Positions 9,139 to 18,578 are shown, counted from the first letter of the stretch. The stretch: 64,000 nt of DNA from Rhizobium sp. BK196 (GCF_014193255.1 NZ_JACHZB010000001.1:186001-250000), one strand, 5' to 3'. Made by a program: numbers and translations. The notes: generated by a model from the letters alone, not told the origin.

Positions 9139-10737
9139 TCAGGGTGGAAAGCGGTCATTTGCCTGGTCTTCGGGAAAGATGGCGTTACGATCGGAATCGG
9201 TCGTTTGATCTTCTGCCTCTCGCAGCAGGCCCTCGAGGCGGGCCGCCCATTCCCTGTTGCCATCTCTGAACGGACCAAGCGCATCGCCTGCAGGCTCAGG
9301 GAGATCGCCTGCAGCGGCGGAGAAACGGCGAGCCTCCTGGCTATGTCCCAAGGCCGCGTGGCAGCACGCCTGAATGCGGAGCAGCGCCGGCCAGTCAGGC
9401 CGCGCCTTTAGCGCCACACGCCCCGTGTCAAGCGCGCCCTCGACGTCGCCCGAAAAGAACAGCGCAAGCATCAGGAGACTGAACCAGACCGCATTCTGCG
9501 GATCATGGGGGTTGAGTTCGAGGCCCCGAGCCAGCGGCTTTTGCGCGCCGGCCGCATCGCCCACGAAAAGACGGGCCATGCCGAGGACGAGATACCCCAG
9601 GGCGAAACTCGGACCGAGTTCGATGGACCGCTCGGCCGCGAGGATCGCCTGGTCGGCCCTGCCTGTATAGGCCGACACAATCGCCAGCGCATAGTGTGCA
9701 TACGGATTCCGGGCGTCGAGATAGATCGCCCGCAAGGCCGCATCGAGGCCTTCCTTCCCGTCCGCAGCGGGATTCTCTGTCCAGCCGTAGGCGATAAGCC
9801 CTGCGTTGACCCGTGCCTGCCAGATCTGCGCTTCCGGAAGCATGGGATCGAGCTCCGCCGCCTCTCGGAAGAATCGTCTTGCGAGAAGATGGGTTGGCTG
9901 CGTTGCCTTGTGAAATTTGAATGTACCTTGCCGTACAAGGTCCCATGCGGTCACGTTGCCGGTGTGCGGAGCAACCGGAAGTCCATGCCGCAACAAGAGC
10001 TCGGGCTCGACCGCCGCTGCGATCCGCTCGGCGATGGCGTCCTGCACCGCAAATACCTCGGCCACCTGAAGATCGTAATGTTCGGACCAGATGGTGGCGC
10101 CCTTCATTGCGTCGGCGAGGTGAACCGATATCCGCATCCCATCGCCGGTATGCCGGATGGCTCCATCCACCAGAAAATCAACGCCCAGTTCGTGCGCGAT
10201 AGACTTCGGATCCCTCGGGCCATTCCTCCTTGCGAAACTCGCCCCACGCGACGCGACACGAAACCATCGGAACCGGGCGAGCGCCATGATCAGGTCGTCG
10301 GCGATACCGTCGGCCAGATATTGTCTCTCGGCATCCCCGCCAAGATCCTCGAAAGGCAGGACTGCAATCGCGGGGCTGGATCTCGCCTCCGCATGCCCTT
10401 CGCTACCGGAGCCTTCGGGCCGGCTCTCCACCGGACCGGAAAATCTGTATCCGACCCGTGGGACCGTGATGATCCAGTCGCCGCCGTCCGATGCCGGGCC
10501 GAGCAGCTTGCGAAGGGCAGCAATCTGAACGGAAAGATTACTCTCCTCGACGGCGAGTCCAGGCCAAACGGCGTCCATCAGCACCGACTTGGCGACGATA
10601 CGCCCATCTGCCGCGAGCAGCACGGCAAGCAGCGACGCGCCGCGGGCGCCGATGGCGACGGGCCTGTTGTCACGGAGAAGGCATCCGTTCTCGGTAATGA
10701 ACTCGAAGGGGCCGAATACAAGGTGCTGGGTGTCCAT
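9139..10737 (-). CDS. Winged-helix transcriptional regulator with TPR domain
   Basis: A 532-residue protein. Residues 1-105 form an OmpR/CadC-type winged helix (VLMDAVWPGLAVEESNLSV and ITVPRVGYRFSG). Residues 125-250 resemble the TolB-N/FlgO-like domain often found in these proteins (IAVLPFEDLGGD, DGIADDLIMAL), followed by tetratricopeptide repeats to the end. No transmembrane segment is obvious. It is divergent from the cupin-RidA operon, 118 bases away, and is the likely regulator of it. The ligand is unknown. Confidence 0.88.
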   Translation of the reverse strand: MDTQHLVFGPFEFITENGCLLRDNRPVAIGARGASLLAVLLAADGRIVAKSVLMDAVWPGLAVEESNLSVQIAALRKLLGPASDGGDWIITVPRVGYRFSGPVESRPEGSGSEGHAEARSSPAIAVLPFEDLGGDAERQYLADGIADDLIMALARFRWFRVASRGASFARRNGPRDPKSIAHELGVDFLVDGAIRHTGDGMRISVHLADAMKGATIWSEHYDLQVAEVFAVQDAIAERIAAAVEPELLLRHGLPVAPHTGNVTAWDLVRQGTFKFHKATQPTHLLARRFFREAAELDPMLPEAQIWQARVNAGLIAYGWTENPAADGKEGLDAALRAIYLDARNPYAHYALAIVSAYTGRADQAILAAERSIELGPSFALGYLVLGMARLFVGDAAGAQKPLARGLELNPHDPQNAVWFSLLMLALFFSGDVEGALDTGRVALKARPDWPALLRIQACCHAALGHSQEARRFSAAAGDLPEPAGDALGPFRDGNREWAARLEGLLREAEDQTTDSDRNAIFPEDQANDRFPP

Positions 10738-10855
10738 GATTTGGGAATGATACGCCCGATTTGTCAGTTTTCGGAATTTTTCGGCCTTGTTTCAGGACTC
10801 TGCACCCGCTCCGCGCGCAGATTCAGCTCCATGCAGCAGTTGGATGGAGGGAACG

Positions 10856-11290
10856 ATGAAGAACGAAGCAAGGCAACCGAAAAATGCTCAGGCATTCACC
10901 GCGAAAATCGTACGCGGCGGTCAGAGCTATGTTGCCGAGCAGGGATCTGTCTATCGCTCGGGAGTCTCGGCGGAGAGCGTCGGATCCTGCATGCTGTGGC
11001 TCGGGATGATCACGCTACCCGCAGGAAGACGAACCAGCGCCCATCGCCATCAGGGACACGAGACCGCCCTGCTTATGACCGCGGGCAAAGAGATCGAGAT
11101 TTGGTCGGGGGCCGAGCTCGAACGGTGCGAAAAGCTCCTCCCCGGCGACTACCTGTTCATTCCGGCCGGCGTTCCGCACGTGGCTGTCAATCGCAGCACG
11201 GAAAACGCCGAGTTCCTCGGTGCCCGCAACGACCCCGCAGCGAATGAGAGCGTCGTGCTGATGCCGGAACTCGACGGCATCGTACCCTGA
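10856..11290 (+). CDS. Cupin domain protein
   Basis: The ATG at 10856 follows GGAGG by five bases. An upstream in-frame start would add 23 unlikely residues. The 144-residue product is a single cupin: HRHQGHETALLM carries metal-binding histidines and glutamate, and PGDYLFIPAGVPHVAVN carries the second motif. Such small cupins often act as isomerases, dioxygenases or sugar-binding regulators. It is followed 19 bases later by a RidA-family gene, so the two form an operon opposite the winged-helix/TPR regulator. Confidence 0.85.
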   Translation: MKNEARQPKNAQAFTAKIVRGGQSYVAEQGSVYRSGVSAESVGSCMLWLGMITLPAGRRTSAHRHQGHETALLMTAGKEIEIWSGAELERCEKLLPGDYLFIPAGVPHVAVNRSTENAEFLGARNDPAANESVVLMPELDGIVP

Positions 11291-11309
11291 TGAGGCTAGG
11301 AGATGCGTT

Positions 11310-11837
11310 ATGGCGATCATCGAACAACGTCTGGCCGCTATGGGCCTCGAACTGCCCGAGCCTCTGAAAGTTCGCGAGGGGCTGCGTATGCCCTTCGCCT
11401 GGGTCCGGGTGCGCGGCACCCGCGCCTACATTTCGGGTCACGTCGCGTGCAACCAGGATGGGACATTGGCAAAACCCCTCGGCAAGGTCGGGACCGAGGT
11501 TTCGCCTGAAGAGGGTTACGCGTCAGCGCGGCTCGTTGCCCTGGCTCATCTCGCCAACCTCAAGCGGGCTGTCGGAGATCTCGATCGGGTTACGGCCTGG
11601 CTGCGCGTCTTCGCCATGGTGAATGTTGCTCCGGGCTTCAATGAGACGCCGCTGGTCACAAACGGTTATTCCGATTTGATACTGGAACTGTATGGCCCTG
11701 ACGCCGGCGCCCACGCCCGCTCGTCCATCGGCATGGCCATCCCTTTGAATGCGCCTGTAAACTGCGAAGCGGAAGTGGAAATTGACGGAGACCGCCTAGA
11801 GTCGGTTTACGACCTTGACGGGGTGCGGCGCGAATGA
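11310..11837 (+). CDS. RidA/YjgF family protein
   Basis: A 175-residue Rid-superfamily protein of the longer subtype. The signature includes RAYISGHVACNQDG, KRAVGDLDRVTAWLRVF and the conserved arginine in HARSSIGMAI, the residue that in RidA holds the carboxylate of reactive enamine/imine intermediates. The role is probably deaminase-like detoxification or a pathway-specific hydrolysis step. It is co-transcribed with the preceding cupin. Confidence 0.9.
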   Translation: MAIIEQRLAAMGLELPEPLKVREGLRMPFAWVRVRGTRAYISGHVACNQDGTLAKPLGKVGTEVSPEEGYASARLVALAHLANLKRAVGDLDRVTAWLRVFAMVNVAPGFNETPLVTNGYSDLILELYGPDAGAHARSSIGMAIPLNAPVNCEAEVEIDGDRLESVYDLDGVRRE

Positions 11838-11998
11838 CCGGTCACGGCGTTATGAGCAGTCATTGCAGGGGCGATTGGCAGAAGCCGAAGCGCCCTGTCA
11901 AAAATGTGAGTTTCCACCGGTCTACGTTATGCCTAGATGTGGCAAGCGATGGCATGTGCTCGATCCATCTTCCCTGCAATGTCGATACGGAGTCACTG

Positions 11999-12540
11999 AT
12001 GACGGTACCCGGAGAAGATCTTCCCGACTTCGAGTATTTTCCCGATCCCATCGCGAACGGCGCATCGTGGCGATGCGTGCGACATGCCCATGCTGCGGAA
12101 AAGAGCGGGAATTCATGTACCGCGGCCCGATCTACTGCAGGGAAGACATTCCGCACGTATGCCCATGGTGTATCCACAGCGGCGAAGCCCAGAGGACGTG
12201 GGATGCCTCTTTCAACGACGCCCATTCGATACCGAAGAACGTCCCGAAACAAACGATCGACACAGTGTGCAACAGGACGCCTGGTTTTGAAAGCTGGCAG
12301 ACCAATCAATGGCTTTTTTCCGAGACGGACGCCATGGTCTTCGTGGGCGAGATCGATGGGGCCATTTTGCTGGCCGAGGCGGACGATGCGAAAATATCGG
12401 CCTGCCGGAAGGCGCTTGACGAGTGGCACTTTCCTGACGACTTCGACTTCGCGGAAGTCACCCGAGGAGGCCAGCCGGCCGTTTATCTTTTCAGGGACAG
12501 GCAATCCGGTGAGTACAGCGCATATGCTGACATGACCTGA
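11999..12540 (+). pseudogene. CbrC (UPF0167) family gene broken by a frameshift
   Basis: The family N-terminus (LPDFEYFPDPIANGA) is read in one frame from the ATG at 11999, while the rest (IVAMRATCPCCGKE, then YCREDIPHVCPWC and TPGFESWQTNQWLF, ending at 12540) is in the next frame. The two parts meet near 12058-12064, where one inserted base would restore a normal CbrC-type protein of about 180 residues. The zinc-ribbon-like cysteines (CPCC, CPWC) are intact in the second frame. Either the gene is inactivated, or an internal start at 12073 gives a shortened protein, or the sequence has a one-base error. Confidence 0.7.
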
Positions 12541-12674
12541 GGCATACGGGCAACGCAGTCGTTTGGATGTATTGCTTCTTGGCATAACTGCCTTCGAGCG
12601 GCCTCGCATAGAACAAAGCTCATCTTGAGCGGGGCCAGCGGTATTGCCGCTGCCCCCCTATGATGGCCTGTTGA

Positions 12675-13403
12675 TCAGTGCGGGTAGCGACCGGCTGGCA
12701 GGATCGACTCGGCACGAGACCGGTCGGCGGCCATCGACCAGATTTCCTCGGCAAGTACGTCGGGATCGATTGTCGTCAAGCGCGGATCATCGAGCGGCAT
12801 GCCACTTGCGGCCGCGACTCGAAGGCCGGTGGAGTTGTCGATCATCGCACCGATGTGGAGCATCCCGGCAAACACGCCGCGCGCCTTGATCTCTTCGTGG
12901 AGGCCGAGGATGTAATTGCGCGTGGCGGCAAAGGCGGGTCCTGGGCCGCTCAATCCGGGCATCGGCGTTACCGCCGAAAGACCGTCCGCGACGATGATCG
13001 CCCCATTGCCGCGAGCAAGCATGCCCGGCAATACCGCACGGACGACTTCGACTGGAGCCAAGGTCAGAATATTGACGAGTTCCTTGAGCAAGGCGGCCGT
13101 CAGATCGACAGCCGGAAGCATACGAAAGCTGCCGACAGGCGCGAAAACGGCGGTGTGAATCGGCCCCGACTTCTCTTCGATCTTTTCCACCAGAGCCGCG
13201 ATTGCGTCGATCTCATTGAGATCGCCGGGAAAGGCAGTTGCGTCTATGCCCTGCGCCGACAGCTCAGACACCCTCTGGTCAAGAGACTGGGCGTTGCGGG
13301 CGACGAGTGCGACGCGGAATCCGGCCTTTCCATAGCGCCTTGCGACGGAAGCACCCAGCCCTGTGCCGGCACCAAAAATCGCGATTGTTTTCTGGTCAGT
13401 CAT
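12675..13403 (-). CDS. SDR-like Rossmann protein lacking the usual Tyr/Lys pair
   Basis: A 242-residue short-chain-dehydrogenase-like protein. The dinucleotide motif is FGAGTGLGASVARRYG. Where the catalytic YxxxK is expected, the sequence reads AFAATRNY, giving Phe and Arg instead of Tyr and Lys. It may therefore bind NAD(P)H without normal SDR catalysis, or use other residues. It is divergent from a HxlR-type regulator at 13493, 89 bases away, a common arrangement for redox-inducible reductases. Confidence 0.82.
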   Translation of the reverse strand: MTDQKTIAIFGAGTGLGASVARRYGKAGFRVALVARNAQSLDQRVSELSAQGIDATAFPGDLNEIDAIAALVEKIEEKSGPIHTAVFAPVGSFRMLPAVDLTAALLKELVNILTLAPVEVVRAVLPGMLARGNGAIIVADGLSAVTPMPGLSGPGPAFAATRNYILGLHEEIKARGVFAGMLHIGAMIDNSTGLRVAAASGMPLDDPRLTTIDPDVLAEEIWSMAADRSRAESILPAGRYPH

Positions 13404-13492
13404 AACATCTCCTGTGGTAGTATGTTTTGCTGACTAGATATGTCCGCCAGACTACATCGGCACAAGAACGCATAATTTTAGGGCCTGGTCAC

Positions 13493-13876
13493 ATGGATTT
13501 ACCTACCCCGCCGCCGCAACCGGGAACGAGCATCGACTGCCGTCCAATCAGCCAGATGCTTGGCCGCATTGGTGACAAGTGGACGATCATGACGATCACG
13601 ATGCTGCTCGATGGTCCGAGGAGATTTAACGAACTGCGCCGGCTTATCGGGGGCATCAGCCAGCAGATGCTGACACGGACCTTACGTGCTCTTGAAAACG
13701 ATGGTCTCGTTTCCAGAAAGGTCTATCCGACAATCCCGCCTCAGGTGGAATATAGCCTTACCGCCCTCGGCAGGTCCCTTGCCGAGCCTTTGACGCAGCT
13801 GACGCGCTGGGTTCTGTCGAATATGAGTGAAATTGAGCGCAATCGCCGGGAGGCGACCACAGATACCGCTAGATGA
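13493..13876 (+). CDS. HxlR-type winged-helix regulator
   Basis: A 127-residue HxlR/MarR-like DNA-binding protein: MLGRIGDKWTIMTITML (helix after the N-terminal cysteine), RRLIGGISQQMLTRTLR (recognition helix) and PPQVEYSLTALGRSLAEP (wing). The ATG at 13493 starts the usual family N-terminus. HxlR proteins act as dimers and often sense electrophiles through the N-terminal cysteine, here DCRPIS. It is closely similar to the HxlR at 29921. The target is probably the divergent SDR-like gene. Confidence 0.9.
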   Translation: MDLPTPPPQPGTSIDCRPISQMLGRIGDKWTIMTITMLLDGPRRFNELRRLIGGISQQMLTRTLRALENDGLVSRKVYPTIPPQVEYSLTALGRSLAEPLTQLTRWVLSNMSEIERNRREATTDTAR

Positions 13877-14129
13877 GAGCGCCGGGCGTCCATTCGGACC
13901 CCCACACCATCCGCACCTCAGCGCCCTCCGCCCAAAGGCGGCGGAGCCGTGAGAACGGATATCTTCCGTGCCGGATGCTGCCCCGCCGAGCGGACGAGAT
14001 AGAGGCCCGCCGGCGGCGACCGGCCGCAAGCAGAATGGAGCGATACGAAAATCATCCTCGCTTATCCGAGGCTCATCAGGTGGACGGGAGGCGGCGCTCT
14101 ATCCGATTGGCCGCGGAGGCCGAAATTCA

Positions 14130-14176
14130 ATCAACGATCCCTGAAATCAACGATCCCTGGGATCAACGATCCCTGG
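14130..14176. repeat. Three 16-bp tandem units
   Basis: The sequence ATCAACGATCCCTG starts at 14130, 14146 and 14162, a period of 16 bases repeated three times. The last copy overlaps the stop region of the minus-strand HxlR gene. Because the period is not a multiple of three, expansion would alter the C-terminus if it moved upstream. It is likely slippage-generated. Confidence 0.85.
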
Positions 14177-14630
14177 CTTCAATGCGAAACTGTTGCGGTC
14201 CCAGAGATCGCCCATCCTCGGCCGTAAGCTGAAGCTTCTGCAAGGGCTGCCCGGTCAGGCTGTCGACAACGGCGTAATCCAGTTCCCCGGGCTCAAAGCA
14301 ATGCTCCTCCCCCCATTGCCAGAGAGCGACAAGGACCACGCTCAGCTCGTACCCTTTCGGCGTCAGAAGATAGAGGTGGCTGAGTGCGGAGTCAGGGTCC
14401 GGCTGCACCGTGAAGATGCCCTCCTCCACGAGCTTTCGCAGGCGAACCGACAGGATATTCTTTGCGAGCCCGAGGCTCTTCTGGAATTCGGAAAATCGTC
14501 GACGCCCCTTGAATGCCTCCCTGATGATGAGGAGCGACCACCAATCACCGACGGCTTGCAGAGACCGCGCGATGCCGCACTGGGCGTCCCCCATGTCAGT
14601 TCGCTTGCCCTTCATTTTCTCGCCTTTCAT
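14163..14630 (-). CDS. HxlR-type winged-helix regulator
   Basis: A 155-residue HxlR-family protein: CGIARSLQAVGDWWSLLI, GRRRFSEFQKSLGLAKNI and SVRLRKLVEEGI form the winged helix, followed by a longer C-terminal region than usual (about residues 105-155). The conserved N-terminal cysteine is in DAQCGIA. It is divergent from the gene at 14727, with a 96-base intergenic region that contains AT-rich sequence and probably the shared operator. Confidence 0.88.
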   Translation of the reverse strand: MKGEKMKGKRTDMGDAQCGIARSLQAVGDWWSLLIIREAFKGRRRFSEFQKSLGLAKNILSVRLRKLVEEGIFTVQPDPDSALSHLYLLTPKGYELSVVLVALWQWGEEHCFEPGELDYAVVDSLTGQPLQKLQLTAEDGRSLGPQQFRIEARDR

Positions 14631-14726
14631 CCAAATAATGGTTGCAAAATTAAACCATACAGGAATAGAAGTCGATAGGTTTCAAAGTTAAACCTTTATG
14701 ATCATCACGAACCGGAGGGTCTGAAA

Positions 14727-15473
14727 GTGAACGACCTATTGGATCTCGCAATCGAAGCGCATGGCGGCTTGCAACGCTGGCAGCAGATCGAGCAATTGCA
14801 TGCGCATATCAAGGTTGGCGGCACGGTCTGGCATGTGAAGGGCTGGCCGGATGTCTATGCCGACATCCGTACCTCGATCTCCACCCATCGTCCGCATACC
14901 GAATTCACCCCCTTTCTGGAGAAGGGACAGCACTGCGTCTGGGAGCCGGAGCGAACGGCTGTCGTCGCGGACAGTGGCGAAGTCATCGAGCAACGGCTCG
15001 CGCCGCGCTCCTTCTTTGAAGGACACACGATCACCACCCGCTGGGACCAGCAGCATCTGATCTATTTCACCGGCTATGCCATGTGGACCTATTTGACGAC
15101 GCCGTTCCTCTTCACGCTTCCCGGTTTCGGGACGGAGGAGGTTGAGCCGTGGCAGGAGGAGGATGAAATCTGGCGCCGGCTGAAGGTAACCTTCCCCTCG
15201 ACCGTCCCCAGCCATTCCACCGTGCAGACCTTCTATTTCAATGCGGATGGCCTGCTGCGGCGCCATGACTACAGCGTCGACATCATGGGCGGCACCAGGA
15301 GCGCCAACTATGCAAGCGATGTCAGGAATGTCGACGGCTTGATGATCCCGACGAAGCGCAGGGTTCACGCGACCGACGCGGACAACCGGCCCATTCTCGA
15401 TCGGGTCGCCGTCTCGATCGATTTGGTCGAAATCGGCATCGAGCCGCGGCCGGCCGCACCGGCAAGCGCCTGA
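14727..15473 (+). CDS. Conserved hypothetical protein, possible LolA-like beta protein
   Basis: A 248-residue protein. The N-terminus (DLLDLAIEAHGGLQRWQQI) and the many beta-rich segments (VWHVKGWPDVYADIRTSIS, TFYFNADGLLRRHDYSVDI) recall lipoprotein-carrier or outer-membrane sorting-like folds that bind lipophilic ligands. No signal peptide is seen, so a cytoplasmic ligand-binding role is as likely. It is divergent from an HxlR regulator, suggesting inducible expression. The function is not known. Confidence 0.8.
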   Translation: MNDLLDLAIEAHGGLQRWQQIEQLHAHIKVGGTVWHVKGWPDVYADIRTSISTHRPHTEFTPFLEKGQHCVWEPERTAVVADSGEVIEQRLAPRSFFEGHTITTRWDQQHLIYFTGYAMWTYLTTPFLFTLPGFGTEEVEPWQEEDEIWRRLKVTFPSTVPSHSTVQTFYFNADGLLRRHDYSVDIMGGTRSANYASDVRNVDGLMIPTKRRVHATDADNRPILDRVAVSIDLVEIGIEPRPAAPASA

Positions 15474-15481
15474 TCAGGTGT

Positions 15482-15982
15482 TCAGCCGTCACGCCCTCTC
15501 ACCGCCCATGCGTCCGTGTCGTGATCGGGGTGCTGGTTGCCGCTCTTCTTGATCGCAGCCGCCCAGTCGGCGCCGTTGGTTTCGGTCGCACCGGTATTTT
15601 CGATGCCCGTGATCGTATCGAACCACGTCACCATGTTCTCGGTGCAGGTATTGGCATGCGGCGGGAAAAGGTTGGGATTATCGAGCGAACCGATCATCAG
15701 GTTGGTGCGGCCGTTTTCGAGATGGTGGAAGAACAAGGGCGTGCCGCAATTGGCGCAGAAGCCGCGCTCGACAAGCTCCGAACTCTTCCAGACATCAGGC
15801 TTGCCGCGTGTCCAGGTAAGCGCATCATCGGGCGCGGCGACCAGAGCGGCAAAGATATTGCCCGAGGCTTTCTGGCACATGCGGCAATGGCAGAGATGCG
15901 AATTGTCGAGCATGGCGGTCGCACGGTAGCGCACCGCGCCGCACTGGCAGCCGCCGCTTACTTTCATCTCGATGCGTTTCAA
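15482..15982 (-). CDS. GFA-family zinc protein
   Basis: A protein of the glutathione-dependent formaldehyde-activating/CENP-V fold. Zinc cysteines are seen in GGCQCGAVRY, SHLCHCRMCQKASG and GFCANCGTPLFF. The start is uncertain: a TTG at 15982 has a GGGAGA site just upstream, while the ATG at 15967 gives the usual family N-terminus but has no ribosome site. A much longer upstream extension is not GFA-like. The gene is convergent with the preceding hypothetical gene. The substrate is unknown; members of the fold rarely act on formaldehyde in practice. Confidence 0.85.
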   Translation of the reverse strand: MKRIEMKVSGGCQCGAVRYRATAMLDNSHLCHCRMCQKASGNIFAALVAAPDDALTWTRGKPDVWKSSELVERGFCANCGTPLFFHHLENGRTNLMIGSLDNPNLFPPHANTCTENMVTWFDTITGIENTGATETNGADWAAAIKKSGNQHPDHDTDAWAVRGRDG

Positions 15983-16411
15983 ATTTACGTCTCCCTCAAG
16001 CGGCGGTTCTGAGGTTTCTCTTTTAGGTTCACGTCTTTTGATCGTCCAGCAGAAGAATGGACCCCGGCCACGCCGCTCGATGTCGTGCTTCTGCTGGCAG
16101 ATCAGCCGGCTTGCGGGTCCGGCGCGGAAGGTGATGGAGGTGGCGAGGCGGTGCTGGTGTGACGGTAACGTGCGGGTATGAATAGCGTCTGCTCTGCGCG
16201 AATAGCGGTCATCGAACCAGTAAAGCACCCAGTAAAGCGCCGGAAGCAGACCAGCGGTGAAAAACCTTTTCACCCTGCGGGCAACTGTTCCTCATTGCGC
16301 GACACAACGTTCCGCTAGTTGACACTACGGGAGGTAACCTACCGCTCTCAGATATTGTCTGCCGAGCCTATGGATCGAGCTCGACAAATCCAACAATCGA
16401 ACGAGGAACAC

Positions 16412-17152
16412 ATGATCAATCTTGAGGGCAAACTCGCATTTGTCACAGGCGGCTCGCGCGGGATCGGAGCGGCAATCGCGCTCGCTCTGGCAGAGAACGG
16501 CGCTGATGTCGCGTTCACATACCAGAACTCGGAGGCGAGAGCCAAAAATGTTACCGAATCCATAGAGCGCACGGGGCGACGTGCCTTTGCGATTCAAGCC
16601 GACAGCGCCGATCCCGAGGCGATCCAGCAGTCTGTGAATGAGGCTTTCGATAAGCTGGGTGGGCTCGATATTCTCGTCAACTCTGCTGCGGTCGGGATGA
16701 ATGGCACGATCGCCGACCTCGATGTCGAAGCCTATCAGAAGATGATGGATATTAACGTTCGTGCACCTGTGCTGTTTGCAAAAGCCGCTATTCCATATCT
16801 GAAGGCAGGTGGACGCATTATCTCCATCGGATCGGGTCTCGGCGAACGCGTACCGTTCCCAGGCGTAACGGCCTATGCTATGTCCAAAGCGGCTCTTACC
16901 TCTTTCACGCGTGGTCTTTCGCGAGAGCTGGGGCCCAGTGCAATCACCGTCAACCTCGTGCAGCCTGGTTCAACCGACACGGACTCGAATCCGGCGAACG
17001 GTCCCGCCGCCGAATTCCAGCGGGGCATGACATCACTGGGACGCTTCGCCGAGCCGCGCGAAGTCGCCAACGCGGTCGTGTTTTTAGCAAGTCCCGCCGC
17101 GAGCATCATCACTGGCTCTATCTTGACTGCCGATGGTGGCGCGATCGCCTGA
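16412..17152 (+). CDS. Short-chain dehydrogenase/reductase (FabG-like)
   Basis: A 246-residue classical SDR. Motifs: VTGGSRGIGAA (cofactor binding), NSAAV near residue 90, SIGSG with the catalytic serine, and YAMSKAALTSF with Tyr-x3-Lys. The ending GSILTADGGAIA is typical. The start at 16412 follows ACGAGGAACAC and excludes an upstream in-frame stretch that does not look like SDR sequence. The substrate cannot be read; the serine-tyrosine-lysine set is intact, so it should be an active NAD(P)H oxidoreductase. Confidence 0.92.
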   Translation: MINLEGKLAFVTGGSRGIGAAIALALAENGADVAFTYQNSEARAKNVTESIERTGRRAFAIQADSADPEAIQQSVNEAFDKLGGLDILVNSAAVGMNGTIADLDVEAYQKMMDINVRAPVLFAKAAIPYLKAGGRIISIGSGLGERVPFPGVTAYAMSKAALTSFTRGLSRELGPSAITVNLVQPGSTDTDSNPANGPAAEFQRGMTSLGRFAEPREVANAVVFLASPAASIITGSILTADGGAIA

Positions 17153-17365
17153 GGGAACGCGAGGCCGCGGAACGGCATGGCACTGCCTACGAGCGTAGGG
17201 CCGTTGAAAGAACGCAGCGGGTCCGCGGCCATCAACTTTCTGAAGCCACGGAGCGTTCCTCTTGTAGCAACAGAGCTGGACGGGGTCTGGCACTACTGGA
17301 CTAGCGAAGAGCGCTATACGGTCCCGCGGCGAACTCACTTTCAACCAGAAGAGAGAATAGAGACG

Positions 17366-17803
17366 ATGAGAAGGCTCTCAAATGCGGTCACCGATGACAA
17401 TGCTGCATCGGCGCGAGCCGAGATCGAGCGTGTATTGCAGACCTACGAGGCAGCGTTAAACAACTCCGATACGGACACGGTGATATCGCTTTTTTCGCCG
17501 GATGGCGTGTTCATGGCTCCGAACCGTTCCTCAACTGTCGGCGTAGATGCAATCAAAGCTGCGTATGAAGGGATATTCCAGGCAATAGCTTTCCATACCG
17601 AGTTGCAGGTCGACGAAATTATGCAGATCGCGCCAAACTGGGCGTTCGTCCGGACGAACTCGAACGGCTTTGTGACCGTGAAGGCTATCGAACAGCGCGT
17701 TCCCGACGCCAATCACGAATTGTTCGTGTTCTACAAGGACCAGGACAACGCATGGAAGATCGCCCGGTATTGCTTTTCCACGACGCTTCCGTTGCGTCAA
17801 TGA
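17366..17803 (+). CDS. SnoaL/SgcJ-like NTF2-fold protein
   Basis: A 145-residue protein with the NTF2-like SnoaL/SgcJ pattern: helix-rich start (EIERVLQTYEAALNNSD), TVISLFSPDGVFMAPN, then beta strands ending DNAWKIARYCF. The fold makes a cone-shaped pocket used by small isomerases, cyclases and polar-ligand binders. The ATG at 17366 follows GAGAGAATAGAGACG. It lies 213 bases after the SDR gene on the same strand, so partial co-expression is possible but not certain. Confidence 0.82.
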   Translation: MRRLSNAVTDDNAASARAEIERVLQTYEAALNNSDTDTVISLFSPDGVFMAPNRSSTVGVDAIKAAYEGIFQAIAFHTELQVDEIMQIAPNWAFVRTNSNGFVTVKAIEQRVPDANHELFVFYKDQDNAWKIARYCFSTTLPLRQ

Positions 17804-17927
17804 TTGCATGTGCGTTGCGGCACGACGGTTGCACCGGTGACCGGCATCGTTTAGGCGCCCAGCATAGAACGCGGGCAGTGAAATGGATGACGCCGCCCGG
17901 CAAGGGATCGGCGTCATCCCTCTCTTC

Positions 17928-18578
17928 TTACTCTGCGACTGGTACGGGTGTGTTCAGAAGCTGCTGTTCCCAGAAATAGGCGATGCCACTACCGCCTGCG
18001 TGTGCCATCAGGATATCCGGCAACAGGGCGGCGGTGTCGAGCCGAGCCCAGTCGCGCTGCCACTCCGACCCCACCGCAAGCCAGGTCATCATGTTCACGC
18101 CGGCCCTGATCATACGCTGGATCGCAACCTCATGGGACTCGGCCGAGGCTCCGCCGCAGGCGTCGGTCACAACCGTCACGTCCCAACCTTCGCCAGCCGC
18201 CTGGATCGCGGGCATCGCGACGCACACTTCCGTCCACAGACCGGCGATGACGAGCTGCTTGCGGCCGGTCGCCTTGACCACGTCGACGACCTTGCTGTCT
18301 TCCCAGGTGTTGATCCAGGTCCGGTCTATCACCTCCTGGCCGGGGAACACGTCGGTGATTTGCGGGAAGAGCTTGCCGCCGCGCTCGACGAGGACGCTGG
18401 TCAGAATGGTCGGCACCTTGAATGCCTTGGCCAGCTTCGAAAGCGCGGCCGTCGCGTTCACCACTGCCTGCGGGTCGTGGCTGTTGACGTTTGTCAGCTG
18501 AAACGGCTGATGATCGATCAGCACGAGGACGGAGTCTTCGGGGCGAAGGAGGGAATTAAGGCCGTTGCGAAATGTCAT
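17928..18578 (-). CDS. Isochorismatase-family cysteine hydrolase
   Basis: A 216-residue protein of the YcaC/isochorismatase superfamily. The catalytic aspartate is in VLVLIDHQPF, the cysteine in LWTEVCVAMPA, and the lysine in the intervening region near residues 85-100. These enzymes hydrolyse amides or vinyl ethers. The gene is divergent from the LysR-type regulator at 18726, which probably controls it. Confidence 0.87.
   Translation of the reverse strand: MTFRNGLNSLLRPEDSVLVLIDHQPFQLTNVNSHDPQAVVNATAALSKLAKAFKVPTILTSVLVERGGKLFPQITDVFPGQEVIDRTWINTWEDSKVVDVVKATGRKQLVIAGLWTEVCVAMPAIQAAGEGWDVTVVTDACGGASAESHEVAIQRMIRAGVNMMTWLAVGSEWQRDWARLDTAALLPDILMAHAGGSGIAYFWEQQLLNTPVPVAE

Noticed and set aside
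9505..11247. Plus-strand frame of 580 codons
   Set aside because: Antisense to the winged-helix/TPR regulator and runs out of frame into the cupin gene; no motif.
14130..14176. Possible CRISPR-like repeat
   Set aside because: Three adjacent 16-bp units with no spacers and no cas genes; it is a tandem repeat.
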